Below are positions 51,875 to 61,243 of a DNA stretch of 64,000 nt, in pieces. A model generated the notes under the pieces. That model searched no databases. It worked only from the letters and a program-made list of their open reading frames with translations, and had not been told where the DNA came from. This DNA is from UBA12170 sp964293475. Its GTDB lineage: Bacteria; Bacteroidota; Bacteroidia; Bacteroidales; UBA12170. Each line of letters opens with the position of its first letter. Position 1 is the first letter of the stretch. A program made the translations under genes and the position numbers. The stretch covers positions 62,001 through 126,000 of the forward strand of contig CAXYYJ010000001.1 in NCBI GenBank assembly GCA_964293475.1. The letters run 5' to 3'.

Positions 51875-54800
51875 TGGGTTTTATTGTAAATATAGCTCCA
51901 TTAAAACTCCTCTGACTTGTGTCAATAGGGGCACCTTCGAGCTGTATTAGAATTTTTTGGTTCGATGTAAGATTGACCATGCATTTAAATTCATATAATG
52001 GCTTATTAGTCCTTTTTATAATTGATAATGGCAGCTCATCCACCAATAAAAGCCTCCCGTCGGTGCTCGAAAATCCCCAAACGGGGGAAAAACAATTGCG
52101 CTCGAAAAGTTGCGATCTTGTCATTTTGAATATATCCAGAACTTTATCATTGGCATAGGTAATATTACCATGACCATCGACTAATAAATGTGCTAAAGGA
52201 TTGTTTTTAAAAACGAGATGCAGAATTTCCACGTTCATTCCTGGATTTATAGCCGTGTTATAAGAATCACTCACATCTATCACCATTCCAATCATTTGCA
52301 AAGGTTTTCCAGCTTCATCACGAACCTTTATGGAGCCCTGATCGTGATACATGGCGTAGGTTCCATCCTTTCTCCTGATGCGATACTTCACATCCCACAT
52401 GGCTTTGGTGCCTTTCAAAACCTCAGTCATTTCCTGCATGGTAATATCGTAATCGTCGGGATGAATATAACTGCAAATCTCATAAACATCGTTCGGAAAT
52501 TCATCAGCCGAATAACCCAGCATGGTGGCTTTGCGTTCGTTATAATTCACATGACCGGTTGTTATATCCCAATCCCACCAGGCCATTTTTCCTAAGCTCA
52601 GCGACTGAATCAACCGTTCAGCATTTACTTCAGCACGTCGGCGCTGATTTATCAACTCACTGATGTCCACAAAAGTAAGCATCACTCCTTCCACTGCATT
52701 CTGATTGGTGCGATATGGCCTGATTCGGGAGAAAAAGGTTTTGTTTTCCTTATCTAATATTTCGCGGTCAATGGGAATTAAATTTGTCATGACCATATTA
52801 ACATCATCGGCAAGGGTTGGATATCCTTCCATTACACTCAAATGGCTCACCGGTCGGCCAATATCGCTTTCCAAAACATTGGTCAGCAACCTGGCTTGTG
52901 GGGTTATTTTCCTGATGCACAATTTACTATCTAAGTAGATTGCCGCCACTTCGGTATTCTTTAGCAAATTATTTACATCGTTGTTTAAGACTGTGAGTTC
53001 TTCAATTTTTTGCTGATGTTCTGTATTTACGGTGTATAGCTCTTCGTTAACCGATTGCAATTCTTCGTTGGTGCTTTGCAATTCCTCGTTGGAAGCTATG
53101 AGCTCCTCATTGGATGATTGGAGTTCTTCGTTGGCACTTTCGAGCTCTTCAATGGTTGCTGCCAGATTCTCCTTGGCACTGCTGAGTTCTTTCTCTAAAT
53201 CAACTACACGTGCATTGAGTTCAGATGAATAGACAATACCTTCGTCAGGGGATTCGTTCTTTTGAACAATTACATCTGTAACAAATTCAAAAGTAAGCAG
53301 ATAATATGGAAAATCATCCTTGTCCAACTTTCGGCCTGTTACCTTTATTTGCTGGCCTTCGAAGCTTTTTAATCCCCCAATATTTCTTACTATCAATTTT
53401 TCATTCTTGAGTTGTCGAAGCAAATTATTGACAAATAGCCCTAGTTCTTTGGGAAGAATAGAGAACAGCTCATTGGAATAATTACCCGATTGAAATTCGG
53501 TAAAAGGGTTAATATTGTTAAAAATGCTTACTATAAAATAGTTACTATCTACCAAAATGGATGGGGGAATGATTTCTGACAAAACATTTCTCAGCAAATC
53601 ATCGGATTTGGTTTTCCTTTTTTGCGCCTGTGATGAAAGCATCTCGGGCACTAAATTTATCCCCTTTTTATGATCCAACACCAAACTATCGATAATGGGA
53701 AGGGTGAAACCAGCTTTATAGCGATAGATTTTGTTCTTTAAATCAACCACATCGAAGGCTGTACTCATTCCTCCCAAAGTCTCGCTGCTGCCCATGAACA
53801 GAAAACCATCGTTGTTTAAACTATAATAAAATCTGTGCAACAAGCTGGCCTGTATATCTGGCTTAAGATAGATGAAAAGATTGCGGCAAACCACCATATC
53901 CAGCTTACTAAAGGGCGGATCTTTGAGCACATTGTGGGCTGTAAATACAATAATATTTCGTATTTCTTTCTCAATCTGATAGCCATTATCGGTTTTTACA
54001 AAATACTTGGCAAGGAGTTTTGCATCCACATCGGCCACTATGCTTTCGGGATAGAAGCCTCTGCTGGCCACGTCAATAGATTTTCTGTCAATATCCGATG
54101 CAAATAGCTTAAGGTCACCCTTGAAATTATATTTTTCGGCGGCTTCGAACAGCATAATGGCAATGGAGTATGCTTCTTCACCAGTGGAACAACCTGTTGT
54201 CCAGACCCTTATATGCTTTTTATTATCTTTAAAAAGTTCTGGCAATACTTTGTTTTGTATGCTATCAAAAGCTTCTTTATCTCTAAAAAACTGGGTAACG
54301 CCTATTAAGAATTCACGGTAAAGAATTTCCTTTTCTTTGTCGTTTTCCATCAGGAAAGGAAGATATTCTTCGAGATTATTAAATCGATTGATGCTCACCC
54401 TGCGCTCCAATCGTCGAAGTATGGTATTCTCTTTATAGTATGAGAAATCAATCCCCACATAGTTTTTTATGATAAGAATTACCTTGGTTAGTGAATTTAC
54501 TCCCTCATCAGGAATGGATGAAATCTTTTGTTTTTTATTGACTAAGGGGTGTTTAAGAAAGTTTTCCAATTCCGGACCCATCTCTTCAGGTGGTAAAATA
54601 TAGTCTACAAGTCCTGTGGCAAGGGCGCTGTGGGGCATCCCAAAAAACTTTGCAGTGTTCTCATCCTGAACCATTACCAGCCCATCGGCCTCCTTAATGG
54701 CTTTAATCCCAAGAGTACCATCGCTTCCGGTTCCGGAAAGTATAACGGCAATGGCATTCTTACCTTTTTCTTCGGCCAGCGACCTGAAGAAAACATCGAT

Positions 54801-55151
54801 GGGCAGATTAAGTCCTTTCCCCGAAAGTTGTTTGGTTAAAAATAATTTCCCACTGAATATTTCTAAGTTCTGCCTGGGGGGAATTAAAAATATATGGTTG
54901 GCCTCCAGTTTCATCCCATCTTCAATTACCGAAATGGGCATAGTTGTATATCTGGACAAGAGTTCGTCCATCATACTTTTATAATCGGGCGATAGATGCT
55001 GAACCACCACGTAGGCCAAATCAATATTGATAGGCATATATTTAAAGAATTGCTGCAATGCTTCCAGGCCACCGGCCGATGCACCAATACCTACAACACG
55101 TAATTGATTTTCCTGGGAGTTTTGATTCGATTTTCTTTTAGGAGTAGTCAT
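51855..55151 (-). CDS. CheB-CheR fusion protein with PAS domains
   Basis: This 1098-residue protein combines a CheB methylesterase domain (about 15-200: GIGASAGGLEAL serine, VVQHLSPDYKS histidine, LSGTGSDGTLG aspartate) with a CheR methyltransferase domain (about 215-490: WTTGCSTGEEAYSIAI SAM site; VVCRNLFIYLKP). A long NEELQSxNEEL coiled coil (about 655-735) and three PAS domains (about 740-860, 865-985 and 990-1090) follow. CheB lacks a receiver domain, so it is not controlled by CheA phosphorylation in the usual way. No chemoreceptor, cheA or cheW is in the window; such fusions often act in sensory signalling other than chemotaxis. It is the first gene of the operon with two kinases. Confidence 0.93.
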   Translation of the reverse strand: MTTPKRKSNQNSQENQLRVVGIGASAGGLEALQQFFKYMPINIDLAYVVVQHLSPDYKSMMDELLSRYTTMPISVIEDGMKLEANHIFLIPPRQNLEIFSGKLFLTKQLSGKGLNLPIDVFFRSLAEEKGKNAIAVILSGTGSDGTLGIKAIKEADGLVMVQDENTAKFFGMPHSALATGLVDYILPPEEMGPELENFLKHPLVNKKQKISSIPDEGVNSLTKVILIIKNYVGIDFSYYKENTILRRLERRVSINRFNNLEEYLPFLMENDKEKEILYREFLIGVTQFFRDKEAFDSIQNKVLPELFKDNKKHIRVWTTGCSTGEEAYSIAIMLFEAAEKYNFKGDLKLFASDIDRKSIDVASRGFYPESIVADVDAKLLAKYFVKTDNGYQIEKEIRNIIVFTAHNVLKDPPFSKLDMVVCRNLFIYLKPDIQASLLHRFYYSLNNDGFLFMGSSETLGGMSTAFDVVDLKNKIYRYKAGFTLPIIDSLVLDHKKGINLVPEMLSSQAQKRKTKSDDLLRNVLSEIIPPSILVDSNYFIVSIFNNINPFTEFQSGNYSNELFSILPKELGLFVNNLLRQLKNEKLIVRNIGGLKSFEGQQIKVTGRKLDKDDFPYYLLTFEFVTDVIVQKNESPDEGIVYSSELNARVVDLEKELSSAKENLAATIEELESANEELQSSNEELIASNEELQSTNEELQSVNEELYTVNTEHQQKIEELTVLNNDVNNLLKNTEVAAIYLDSKLCIRKITPQARLLTNVLESDIGRPVSHLSVMEGYPTLADDVNMVMTNLIPIDREILDKENKTFFSRIRPYRTNQNAVEGVMLTFVDISELINQRRRAEVNAERLIQSLSLGKMAWWDWDITTGHVNYNERKATMLGYSADEFPNDVYEICSYIHPDDYDITMQEMTEVLKGTKAMWDVKYRIRRKDGTYAMYHDQGSIKVRDEAGKPLQMIGMVIDVSDSYNTAINPGMNVEILHLVFKNNPLAHLLVDGHGNITYANDKVLDIFKMTRSQLFERNCFSPVWGFSSTDGRLLLVDELPLSIIKRTNKPLYEFKCMVNLTSNQKILIQLEGAPIDTSQRSFNGAIFTIKPIEHEKA

Positions 55152-55443
55152 AAAAATTTACTTTACACGCACTCGTAAATATAAGGAAAAACATAATAAT
55201 TTGTAAAATGAATGTTAAAAAATTTGCTCCAATTTGTTTTCATTCCAGACCTGAAAATGAATAGATATCAATAAAATCCACCTGACTAATTTTTATGTAT
55301 AATAATTAAACAAAATGGATTTGCCATTCTTAAAAAAAATCATTTTTGGGGTAAAAAAGCTCTGAAATTAGTCGATAAATAATAAGCCTAAAAATAACGG
55401 CAAACGCAGTGGCAAGTTTTCCGGACTGGTTGGATGAGCTTGT

Positions 55444-57552
55444 TTAGCTGATTTCGCTCCAATTCGTCATTTTCCTTTCCCGCCGATTCAGTTCACTGAT
55501 AATCAATTGATTTTCTGGCTTATTGTAGATGGCCGGGCTGCTCAAAATATGAATGGCTTCTTCCCTTGCAACTTTCAAAATGGCTTCATCTTTTATTAAA
55601 TCGCCAATCTTTAAGTCTAAATCTCCACTTTGTCTGGTTCCTTTTAAATCGCCTGGCCCTCTGAGTTTTAAGTCGACATCGGCAATAACAAAGCCATCGG
55701 TTGTACTTACCATAGCATCCATGCGGGTTTTGGCTTCAGAGGTGAGTTTATAACTCGTCATGAGTATGCAATAGGATTGTTCGGCACCCCGTCCTACTCT
55801 TCCCCGGAGTTGATGCAACTGCGAAAGACCAAATCTCTCAGCATTCTCAATAATCATGACCGAGGCATTGGGCACGTTAACACCCACTTCTATCACCGTA
55901 GTTGCAATCATTATTTGGGTTTCGCCCTTTGAGAATCGCTGCATCTCAATTTCCTTATCCGCCGCTTTCATTCTTCCATGCAATATTCCCACCTGATATT
56001 GCGGACGGGGAAACTCACGAACTATGCTTTCATAGCCATCGTTCAAATCTTTCAAATCAAGTGTTTCTGATTCTTCAATTAGCGGGTATACAATATAAAT
56101 CTGACGTCCAAGTTCTATCTGCTTTCTAATGAAGCCAAAAACTTTATATCTGTTTTTATCGAAATAATGATAGGTGACAATGTTTTTCCGCCCTGGTGGC
56201 AACTCATCAATCACCGAGTAATCCAAATCCCCATAAAGGGTCATGGCCAATGTTCGGGGGATTGGGGTAGCGGTCATGACTAAAATATGTGGAGGAGTAC
56301 TGTTTTTTGTCCACAGTTTTGCCCGCTGAGCCACTCCAAACCGGTGTTGCTCGTCAATAACTACCAGACCTAAATTTTTAAATTGTACAGTATCTTCTAT
56401 CAAGGCATGTGTCCCCAATAGAATATTCATTTCGCCCGACCGCAAAGATGCATGCAAGTCATCTCTCTGTTTTTTGGGAGTTGAACCCGTCAGCAGACCA
56501 ACCTTGATGGGCATATCTTTAAGAAAACCGGTTATGCTCACATAATGCTGCTGGGCCAGAATTTCTGTGGGAGCCATAATGCATGCCTGATATTTGTTAT
56601 CCGCTGCCAATAACATGCACATGAGTGCTACCAGAGTTTTTCCCGAACCCACATCACCCTGCAAAAGGCGGTTCATCTGATGCCCCGAGCCCAGGTCTTT
56701 CCGTATTTCTTTTAATACTTTTTTCTGGGCACCAGTCAATTCGAACGGAAGATAGTATCGATAAAACGAATTGAATAGCTCGCTCACCTCATGAAAAACA
56801 ATTCCCTTGTTCTTTTCGGCACGGATTACTTTCGCCTTGATAAGCTGAAGTTGAATAAATAAAAACTCCTCAAAAACTAATCTACGTTTGGCAATTTGTA
56901 TCTCCTTAATTTCCAGCGGGAAATGAATCATACGAAGAGCTTGCTCACGACTTACCAGTCGATACTTTTGTAATAATTCATCCGATAAGACTTCTGGAAT
57001 ATTGTGCGACATTTGAACAACAACTATTTTCCAAATCTTTGCCAAACCCTTCGAATCGAGATTCGCTTTACGGAGTTTCTCAGTGGTATTATAAAAAGGC
57101 TGAAGTTGGATTTGTATGGGGCTGCGCTCCCGTTGCTCTGCCAATTCTATTTCCGGATGGGCCATATTTAAAATCCCGTTAAACAAACTGGCCTTCCCAA
57201 ACACAATGTATTCTTTTCCGGGAATTAGATTTTCCCTCACCCATTTTATACCTTTAAACCAAATGAGCTCCAATGAACCTGAATCATCCCTAAAACTAGC
57301 GGTAAGTCTGGTCTTGGCCAATGCCCCCTGGATTTGGATATTAGATATTTTCCCCCGAAGTTGAACAAAAGGCATTTCTTCATCTATTTCTTCAACTTTA
57401 TAGAAACGACTTCGATCGATATAACGAAAAGGAAAATAATATAGAATATCCTCAAAAGATTTTATTCCTAATTCAGCCTTCAATAATTTCTCACGGGCAG
57501 AACCAACGCCTTTCAAATACAATATGGGGTTGTCTAAAAAACTTCCAGTCAT
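55444..57552 (-). CDS. recG: ATP-dependent DNA helicase RecG
   Basis: This 702-residue protein has the RecG layout: an N-terminal wedge/OB domain (about 60-160: VQLRGKISNIQIQG), the helicase core with Walker A LLQGDVGSGKTLVALMC near residue 297, DEQHRFGVAQR (motif II, DEQH) and TATPIPRTLAMTLYGD, and the C-terminal motif HQLRGRVGRGAEQSYC. The final TRAG-type region GPGDLKGTRQSG is present. It reverses stalled replication forks and processes recombination intermediates. It is a single minus-strand gene, separated from gldN by that operon's terminator. Confidence 0.97.
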   Translation of the reverse strand: MTGSFLDNPILYLKGVGSAREKLLKAELGIKSFEDILYYFPFRYIDRSRFYKVEEIDEEMPFVQLRGKISNIQIQGALAKTRLTASFRDDSGSLELIWFKGIKWVRENLIPGKEYIVFGKASLFNGILNMAHPEIELAEQRERSPIQIQLQPFYNTTEKLRKANLDSKGLAKIWKIVVVQMSHNIPEVLSDELLQKYRLVSREQALRMIHFPLEIKEIQIAKRRLVFEEFLFIQLQLIKAKVIRAEKNKGIVFHEVSELFNSFYRYYLPFELTGAQKKVLKEIRKDLGSGHQMNRLLQGDVGSGKTLVALMCMLLAADNKYQACIMAPTEILAQQHYVSITGFLKDMPIKVGLLTGSTPKKQRDDLHASLRSGEMNILLGTHALIEDTVQFKNLGLVVIDEQHRFGVAQRAKLWTKNSTPPHILVMTATPIPRTLAMTLYGDLDYSVIDELPPGRKNIVTYHYFDKNRYKVFGFIRKQIELGRQIYIVYPLIEESETLDLKDLNDGYESIVREFPRPQYQVGILHGRMKAADKEIEMQRFSKGETQIMIATTVIEVGVNVPNASVMIIENAERFGLSQLHQLRGRVGRGAEQSYCILMTSYKLTSEAKTRMDAMVSTTDGFVIADVDLKLRGPGDLKGTRQSGDLDLKIGDLIKDEAILKVAREEAIHILSSPAIYNKPENQLIISELNRRERKMTNWSEIS

Positions 57553-57575
57553 GGAGCAAAGATAATATTAAGCAT

Positions 57576-57604
57576 AAAAAAACCCGGATAAACCGGGTTT
57601 TTTT
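57576..57604 (-). terminator. Terminator of the porP-gldKLMN operon
   Basis: The minus strand has A7-CCCGG-TTTAT-CCGGG-T7: a 12-bp perfect stem with a 5-base loop and T-run, beginning 15 bases after the gldN stop. Confidence 0.9.
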
Positions 57605-57618
57605 AAATTTCGGGTTTT

Positions 57619-58497
57619 CTAATAATCCCACATATATTGTTCTATTTCGAAAACTTCAGTTTTAATTCTTTCAGATTCAAGAAGAGCATCCATTCCACTT
57701 GCGTAGTCGCTTATGAGCCTATCGTAAACATTATCTTCCTTGTAAACATAGGAGTTAAACATCCTTTTCCAGAAAATATCATCATAGGTTCTGCGTTCAG
57801 CACCATTTTTTCGGTTGAAAACCTCAGCTTTGGCCAGCACCTGACGCGCTTCGGGGAAATAAATCCAGAAAAGAGGTGTACGTTTAAATAGACCATCTTT
57901 AGTTGTATATTCCCAAACTGGACAAAATCCCAGGATTCTTACCTGTAACTGACTTCTTTGTTTATCAAAGTACCAGACTTCTTTTAATCGAACACTTTTT
58001 ACTTCCGTCTTTGAAAATCTATCTTCATAAGCTACTTCTGTGCCGATTATATTTCCGTCCAAATCTTTTCTATCAACGTTTACTGCAACTCCATTCAACA
58101 GGCTTTCTACTGCTTCAATAGACATAGGAGTAGTAAATTCATCATCAACTTCAGCATTATAGGCAGTTAATTCGCCAGTTTTAACGGCATCCAAAACAAC
58201 AGTTATAAAACTTTTCCACTGAAGATGGTCTTTAACAGGATAGTAAAAGGGCTGATTCATTTTTTCACGAAAATCAATAACTTGCCATACCCGCTTACTA
58301 TAGATAACATCTGCCTGACGCAAGGGACTGTAAGGAATTGGTTTCTTAAATTCGGTGTGAATATGATCAAAAATATCATCTCGGGGAGTGGAAACAGCGG
58401 ATGATTGACTACTTCCCCCAATAACCTGAGCATTGCTATTCCAAGGAGACAATAATCCACCCAAAAGAACAGAAATGATTAAAAGTTGCTTTTTCAT
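57619..58497 (-). CDS. gldN: Type IX secretion protein GldN/PorN
   Basis: This 292-residue protein has a signal peptide (about 1-23, ending SNAQ). The mature part contains DIFDHIHTEFKKPIPYSPLRQADVIYSKRVWQVIDFREKMNQPFYYP (about 42-90) and KEVWYFDKQRSQLQVRILG (about 180), both characteristic of GldN/PorN. The protein is periplasmic and forms, with the GldK lipoprotein, the ring under the outer membrane. It ends the operon, 5 bases after gldM, and is followed by a terminator. Confidence 0.95.
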   Translation of the reverse strand: MKKQLLIISVLLGGLLSPWNSNAQVIGGSSQSSAVSTPRDDIFDHIHTEFKKPIPYSPLRQADVIYSKRVWQVIDFREKMNQPFYYPVKDHLQWKSFITVVLDAVKTGELTAYNAEVDDEFTTPMSIEAVESLLNGVAVNVDRKDLDGNIIGTEVAYEDRFSKTEVKSVRLKEVWYFDKQRSQLQVRILGFCPVWEYTTKDGLFKRTPLFWIYFPEARQVLAKAEVFNRKNGAERRTYDDIFWKRMFNSYVYKEDNVYDRLISDYASGMDALLESERIKTEVFEIEQYMWDY

Positions 58498-58502
58498 TGT
58501 TA

Positions 58503-60119
58503 CTAATTTAATTTAACTGCAAAGTTAGGTACTGAAAATTTATTGATAGGTCCTTGAACTTCAATATTAGAAAATACCAGCATTGTATTTTTTCTTGCGC
58601 TCTTAATATAAGTTTTCATTTCTTCTGTTAAATAGGGCGAAGCAGCTTGCTTGTCATAACTATCTCCGTCCTTTGTTATACTTAATGTAAATCTGGTTAC
58701 CTGATATTTAAATTCAAAATTTACATATTCAGGTAATTCACAAAGTAAATACGGATTGGCAAGAAGTTTATCTCTCGATACAACCCCAGCTGCTATATCT
58801 CTTACCAAAATATTTGGTGGAGGTAAATCTTTTACACGAAATTCCTGCTCGCCCAATTGTTTTCTATCCCCATCAAATTCACTATAAACTCTGATTTTGA
58901 CATTTCCAACTGATGACTGTGTTAGATTATTAACTACCAAACCTTTGCCAGATTCCTGGATACGACCATCACCTATGATTTCATATCGAAGTTGAGTTGC
59001 GGGTACCCCAGAAGCTGAAATATTAACCGGATTATCAACACCACGATAAAATACATTCATTTTGGTGGCAGATACGTTTGCAGATGGTTCAGCTACAATA
59101 AAGCTTGATTTGAAGGATTCATATTTCATGGTACCATCGGGTTTCATTACCCCAATTTGCCCTGCAAAAGTATATTCTTTAGGAGCCATACCAGATGTTG
59201 GAATTTCCAATTTAACCACGCCACTGTCGCCTTTAATAATTTTTGCAGAACTGGCAAACGAATTATCCCAATCGGAAGCATTCATTTGATACATTACAGT
59301 TGGCTCAGCAGTTTCGTCAACAGCGGCCATAAAAACCTCAGCTTCATAGGTATCGCCTTGAAAAATAAATCTGGAAGTCGGCATAACCCTGGGTTCAATG
59401 GAACTAAACTTGAAGTCAGATTTAGATATTCCTTGAAATAAATAATTAGTTACATCATATTCGGCGTTTCGAACCTCGTTCACTAACTTATTGAATATGG
59501 TAACGTCAGCGGCCAAAATAGTATGGTAAAAATTATATTCCACCCAATTCTGTGATTGTCCGGTTGCATTTCTGTAACCTTCCTCTGGATTTGTTATCAA
59601 ACCAATACTCAATGATGCCTGATCCGATTCAGGAATAAACTTCAACAAAGCCTCCCTGTAAGCATTTATTTTAGAGCGAAGCTTGAAGCCCTCGCCATTT
59701 TCCAATCCTTCGCTACCCAACAGAAAATTAGTAGGAACATCATAATTATCCTTGGCATCAATTCTGGATAAAGGCCGAACTTTAGCACTATCAAAAGGAA
59801 TACCCTCTGTTTTTGCTATGATAGCAAACTTTAGAGAGTCCATGTAGTTGATTAATTGTTGACTTTTATTTTTAACAACTACAGATTTTTCGTAGAAAGC
59901 TCTGGTTTTGTCGGGGTTGAGCTGATATTGAGCACTGAACTGACCGTGCAAATCCTGAACCTTACTGGTAAAATTTGCGCTGGTTTTTTCAACACTATCA
60001 TTTACAATTACAAAAGCATCAAGAATCTCTTTGGATACATTCAATGCCAACAGAGCTGTTAGCACCAAATACATCATCCCGATCATCTTCTGCCGAGGCG
60101 TTTCTTTAAATCCTGCCAT
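58503..60119 (-). CDS. gldM: Type IX secretion motor protein GldM/PorM
   Basis: This 538-residue protein has an N-terminal membrane helix in MIGMMYLVLTALLALNVSKEILDAF (about 11-35) preceded by KETPRQK, the family's hallmark. The rest is periplasmic: a helical region (about 36-210) and three beta domains to the C-terminus. GldM couples the GldL motor in the inner membrane to the outer-membrane GldK/N ring. It is the fourth gene of the porP-gldKLMN operon, 26 bases from gldL and 5 bases from gldN. Length is normal for the family. Confidence 0.96.
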   Translation of the reverse strand: MAGFKETPRQKMIGMMYLVLTALLALNVSKEILDAFVIVNDSVEKTSANFTSKVQDLHGQFSAQYQLNPDKTRAFYEKSVVVKNKSQQLINYMDSLKFAIIAKTEGIPFDSAKVRPLSRIDAKDNYDVPTNFLLGSEGLENGEGFKLRSKINAYREALLKFIPESDQASLSIGLITNPEEGYRNATGQSQNWVEYNFYHTILAADVTIFNKLVNEVRNAEYDVTNYLFQGISKSDFKFSSIEPRVMPTSRFIFQGDTYEAEVFMAAVDETAEPTVMYQMNASDWDNSFASSAKIIKGDSGVVKLEIPTSGMAPKEYTFAGQIGVMKPDGTMKYESFKSSFIVAEPSANVSATKMNVFYRGVDNPVNISASGVPATQLRYEIIGDGRIQESGKGLVVNNLTQSSVGNVKIRVYSEFDGDRKQLGEQEFRVKDLPPPNILVRDIAAGVVSRDKLLANPYLLCELPEYVNFEFKYQVTRFTLSITKDGDSYDKQAASPYLTEEMKTYIKSARKNTMLVFSNIEVQGPINKFSVPNFAVKLN

Positions 60120-60145
60120 GGGTTTTTATTTTAAACAATTTAAAA

Positions 60146-61201
60146 TTAACGTCTTGGTGCCACATTCATGGCAGCAAGCATATTTCCGTAAACTTGATTT
60201 AATGAATCTACATTTTTAGCTAAAACGGTTACTCCTTCTTCATACTGCTGTGTTGCATTTACAGAAGTTTGTAATTTTTCTAAGAATATTGCCATAGAAT
60301 CCTGAATTCTAGCTGTAGCTTCCATTTGCTCATTTGAATTTTGCAGTTGCAATTCGTAAACTGCATTCAACGCAGCAAGATTTGAAGATATCTTCCTCAA
60401 TTCCACATTATAGGAGTCACCATCGACACCTGTAAAATTAAGAGCCTCGGCTGTTTTGCGGAGGGTTTCTATAGATTTAGTATACTCCTGAGCTAGTTCG
60501 CTTGCGCTTTCGGCGGCGGCTTTTACACTTTGGTTGAAAGCACCTGTGGCGTTCACATCATTTTTCATGGCTTGTGAAGCGCTTTGATAACTTTCGGCCA
60601 AACTTGCAGCGGCATTGCTGGCAGATATAATGCTATTGTGATAGGCTTCAGTTGATTTAATATCCGAAGACAGAACTTCACTGGCTTTTTCATATGACTG
60701 AGAAAGTTTGCTAACACTAGATGAAGCACCTTTCACATTATTAACAAACTCGGTATTGGCTTGTGCAGCATCGGTGAATTTGTTCATATTGGAGGCTGTA
60801 TCATTCAGGTTTTTCAAGCCAACCCCCAAACTTGCAATAAGTTCGGGCCCTATATTAGCTTCCTGAAGCATATCGTCAAGCTTTGCAGTTAGAGATTCCT
60901 CCTCCAAACCATCTTCCAAAAACTCTGGCACATCATCCACCAGCTCTTCAACACCGTGATACATACCAGCCAACTCAGGATAAACCAAACTCCAGTCGGG
61001 CTCAACGTGAGGGGGTTCAAAAGCTGAGAAAAAGAAAATCACAGCTTCAGTTAACAATCCCACAGTAAGCATGATATCGGCACCTGTTACGTGAGTAATT
61101 TTGAATAAGGCTCCAATGATAACGACTGATGCCCCAATACCATAAAGTTTAGCCATAAAGTGCTTAAAACCACGGCTTTTAACGATCTCCTGTAAACTCA
61201 T
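60146..61201 (-). CDS. gldL: Type IX secretion motor protein GldL/PorL
   Basis: This 351-residue inner-membrane protein has two membrane helices (about 18-35 and 41-61), with a conserved glutamate at about residue 52 in the second (GLLTEAVIFFFSAFEPP), the probable counterpart of the proton-path glutamate studied in GldL. The C-terminal ~270 residues are cytoplasmic coiled coil rich in Ala, Ser and Glu, with repeats like SASNAAASLAESYQSASQ. It forms the proton-driven motor with GldM. It lies 42 bases after gldK and 26 bases before gldM. Confidence 0.96.
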   Translation of the reverse strand: MSLQEIVKSRGFKHFMAKLYGIGASVVIIGALFKITHVTGADIMLTVGLLTEAVIFFFSAFEPPHVEPDWSLVYPELAGMYHGVEELVDDVPEFLEDGLEEESLTAKLDDMLQEANIGPELIASLGVGLKNLNDTASNMNKFTDAAQANTEFVNNVKGASSSVSKLSQSYEKASEVLSSDIKSTEAYHNSIISASNAAASLAESYQSASQAMKNDVNATGAFNQSVKAAAESASELAQEYTKSIETLRKTAEALNFTGVDGDSYNVELRKISSNLAALNAVYELQLQNSNEQMEATARIQDSMAIFLEKLQTSVNATQQYEEGVTVLAKNVDSLNQVYGNMLAAMNVAPRR

Positions 61202-61243
61202 AACTCAATTAAATTTTAGCTTGTTATATTTTGTGAATAATAA

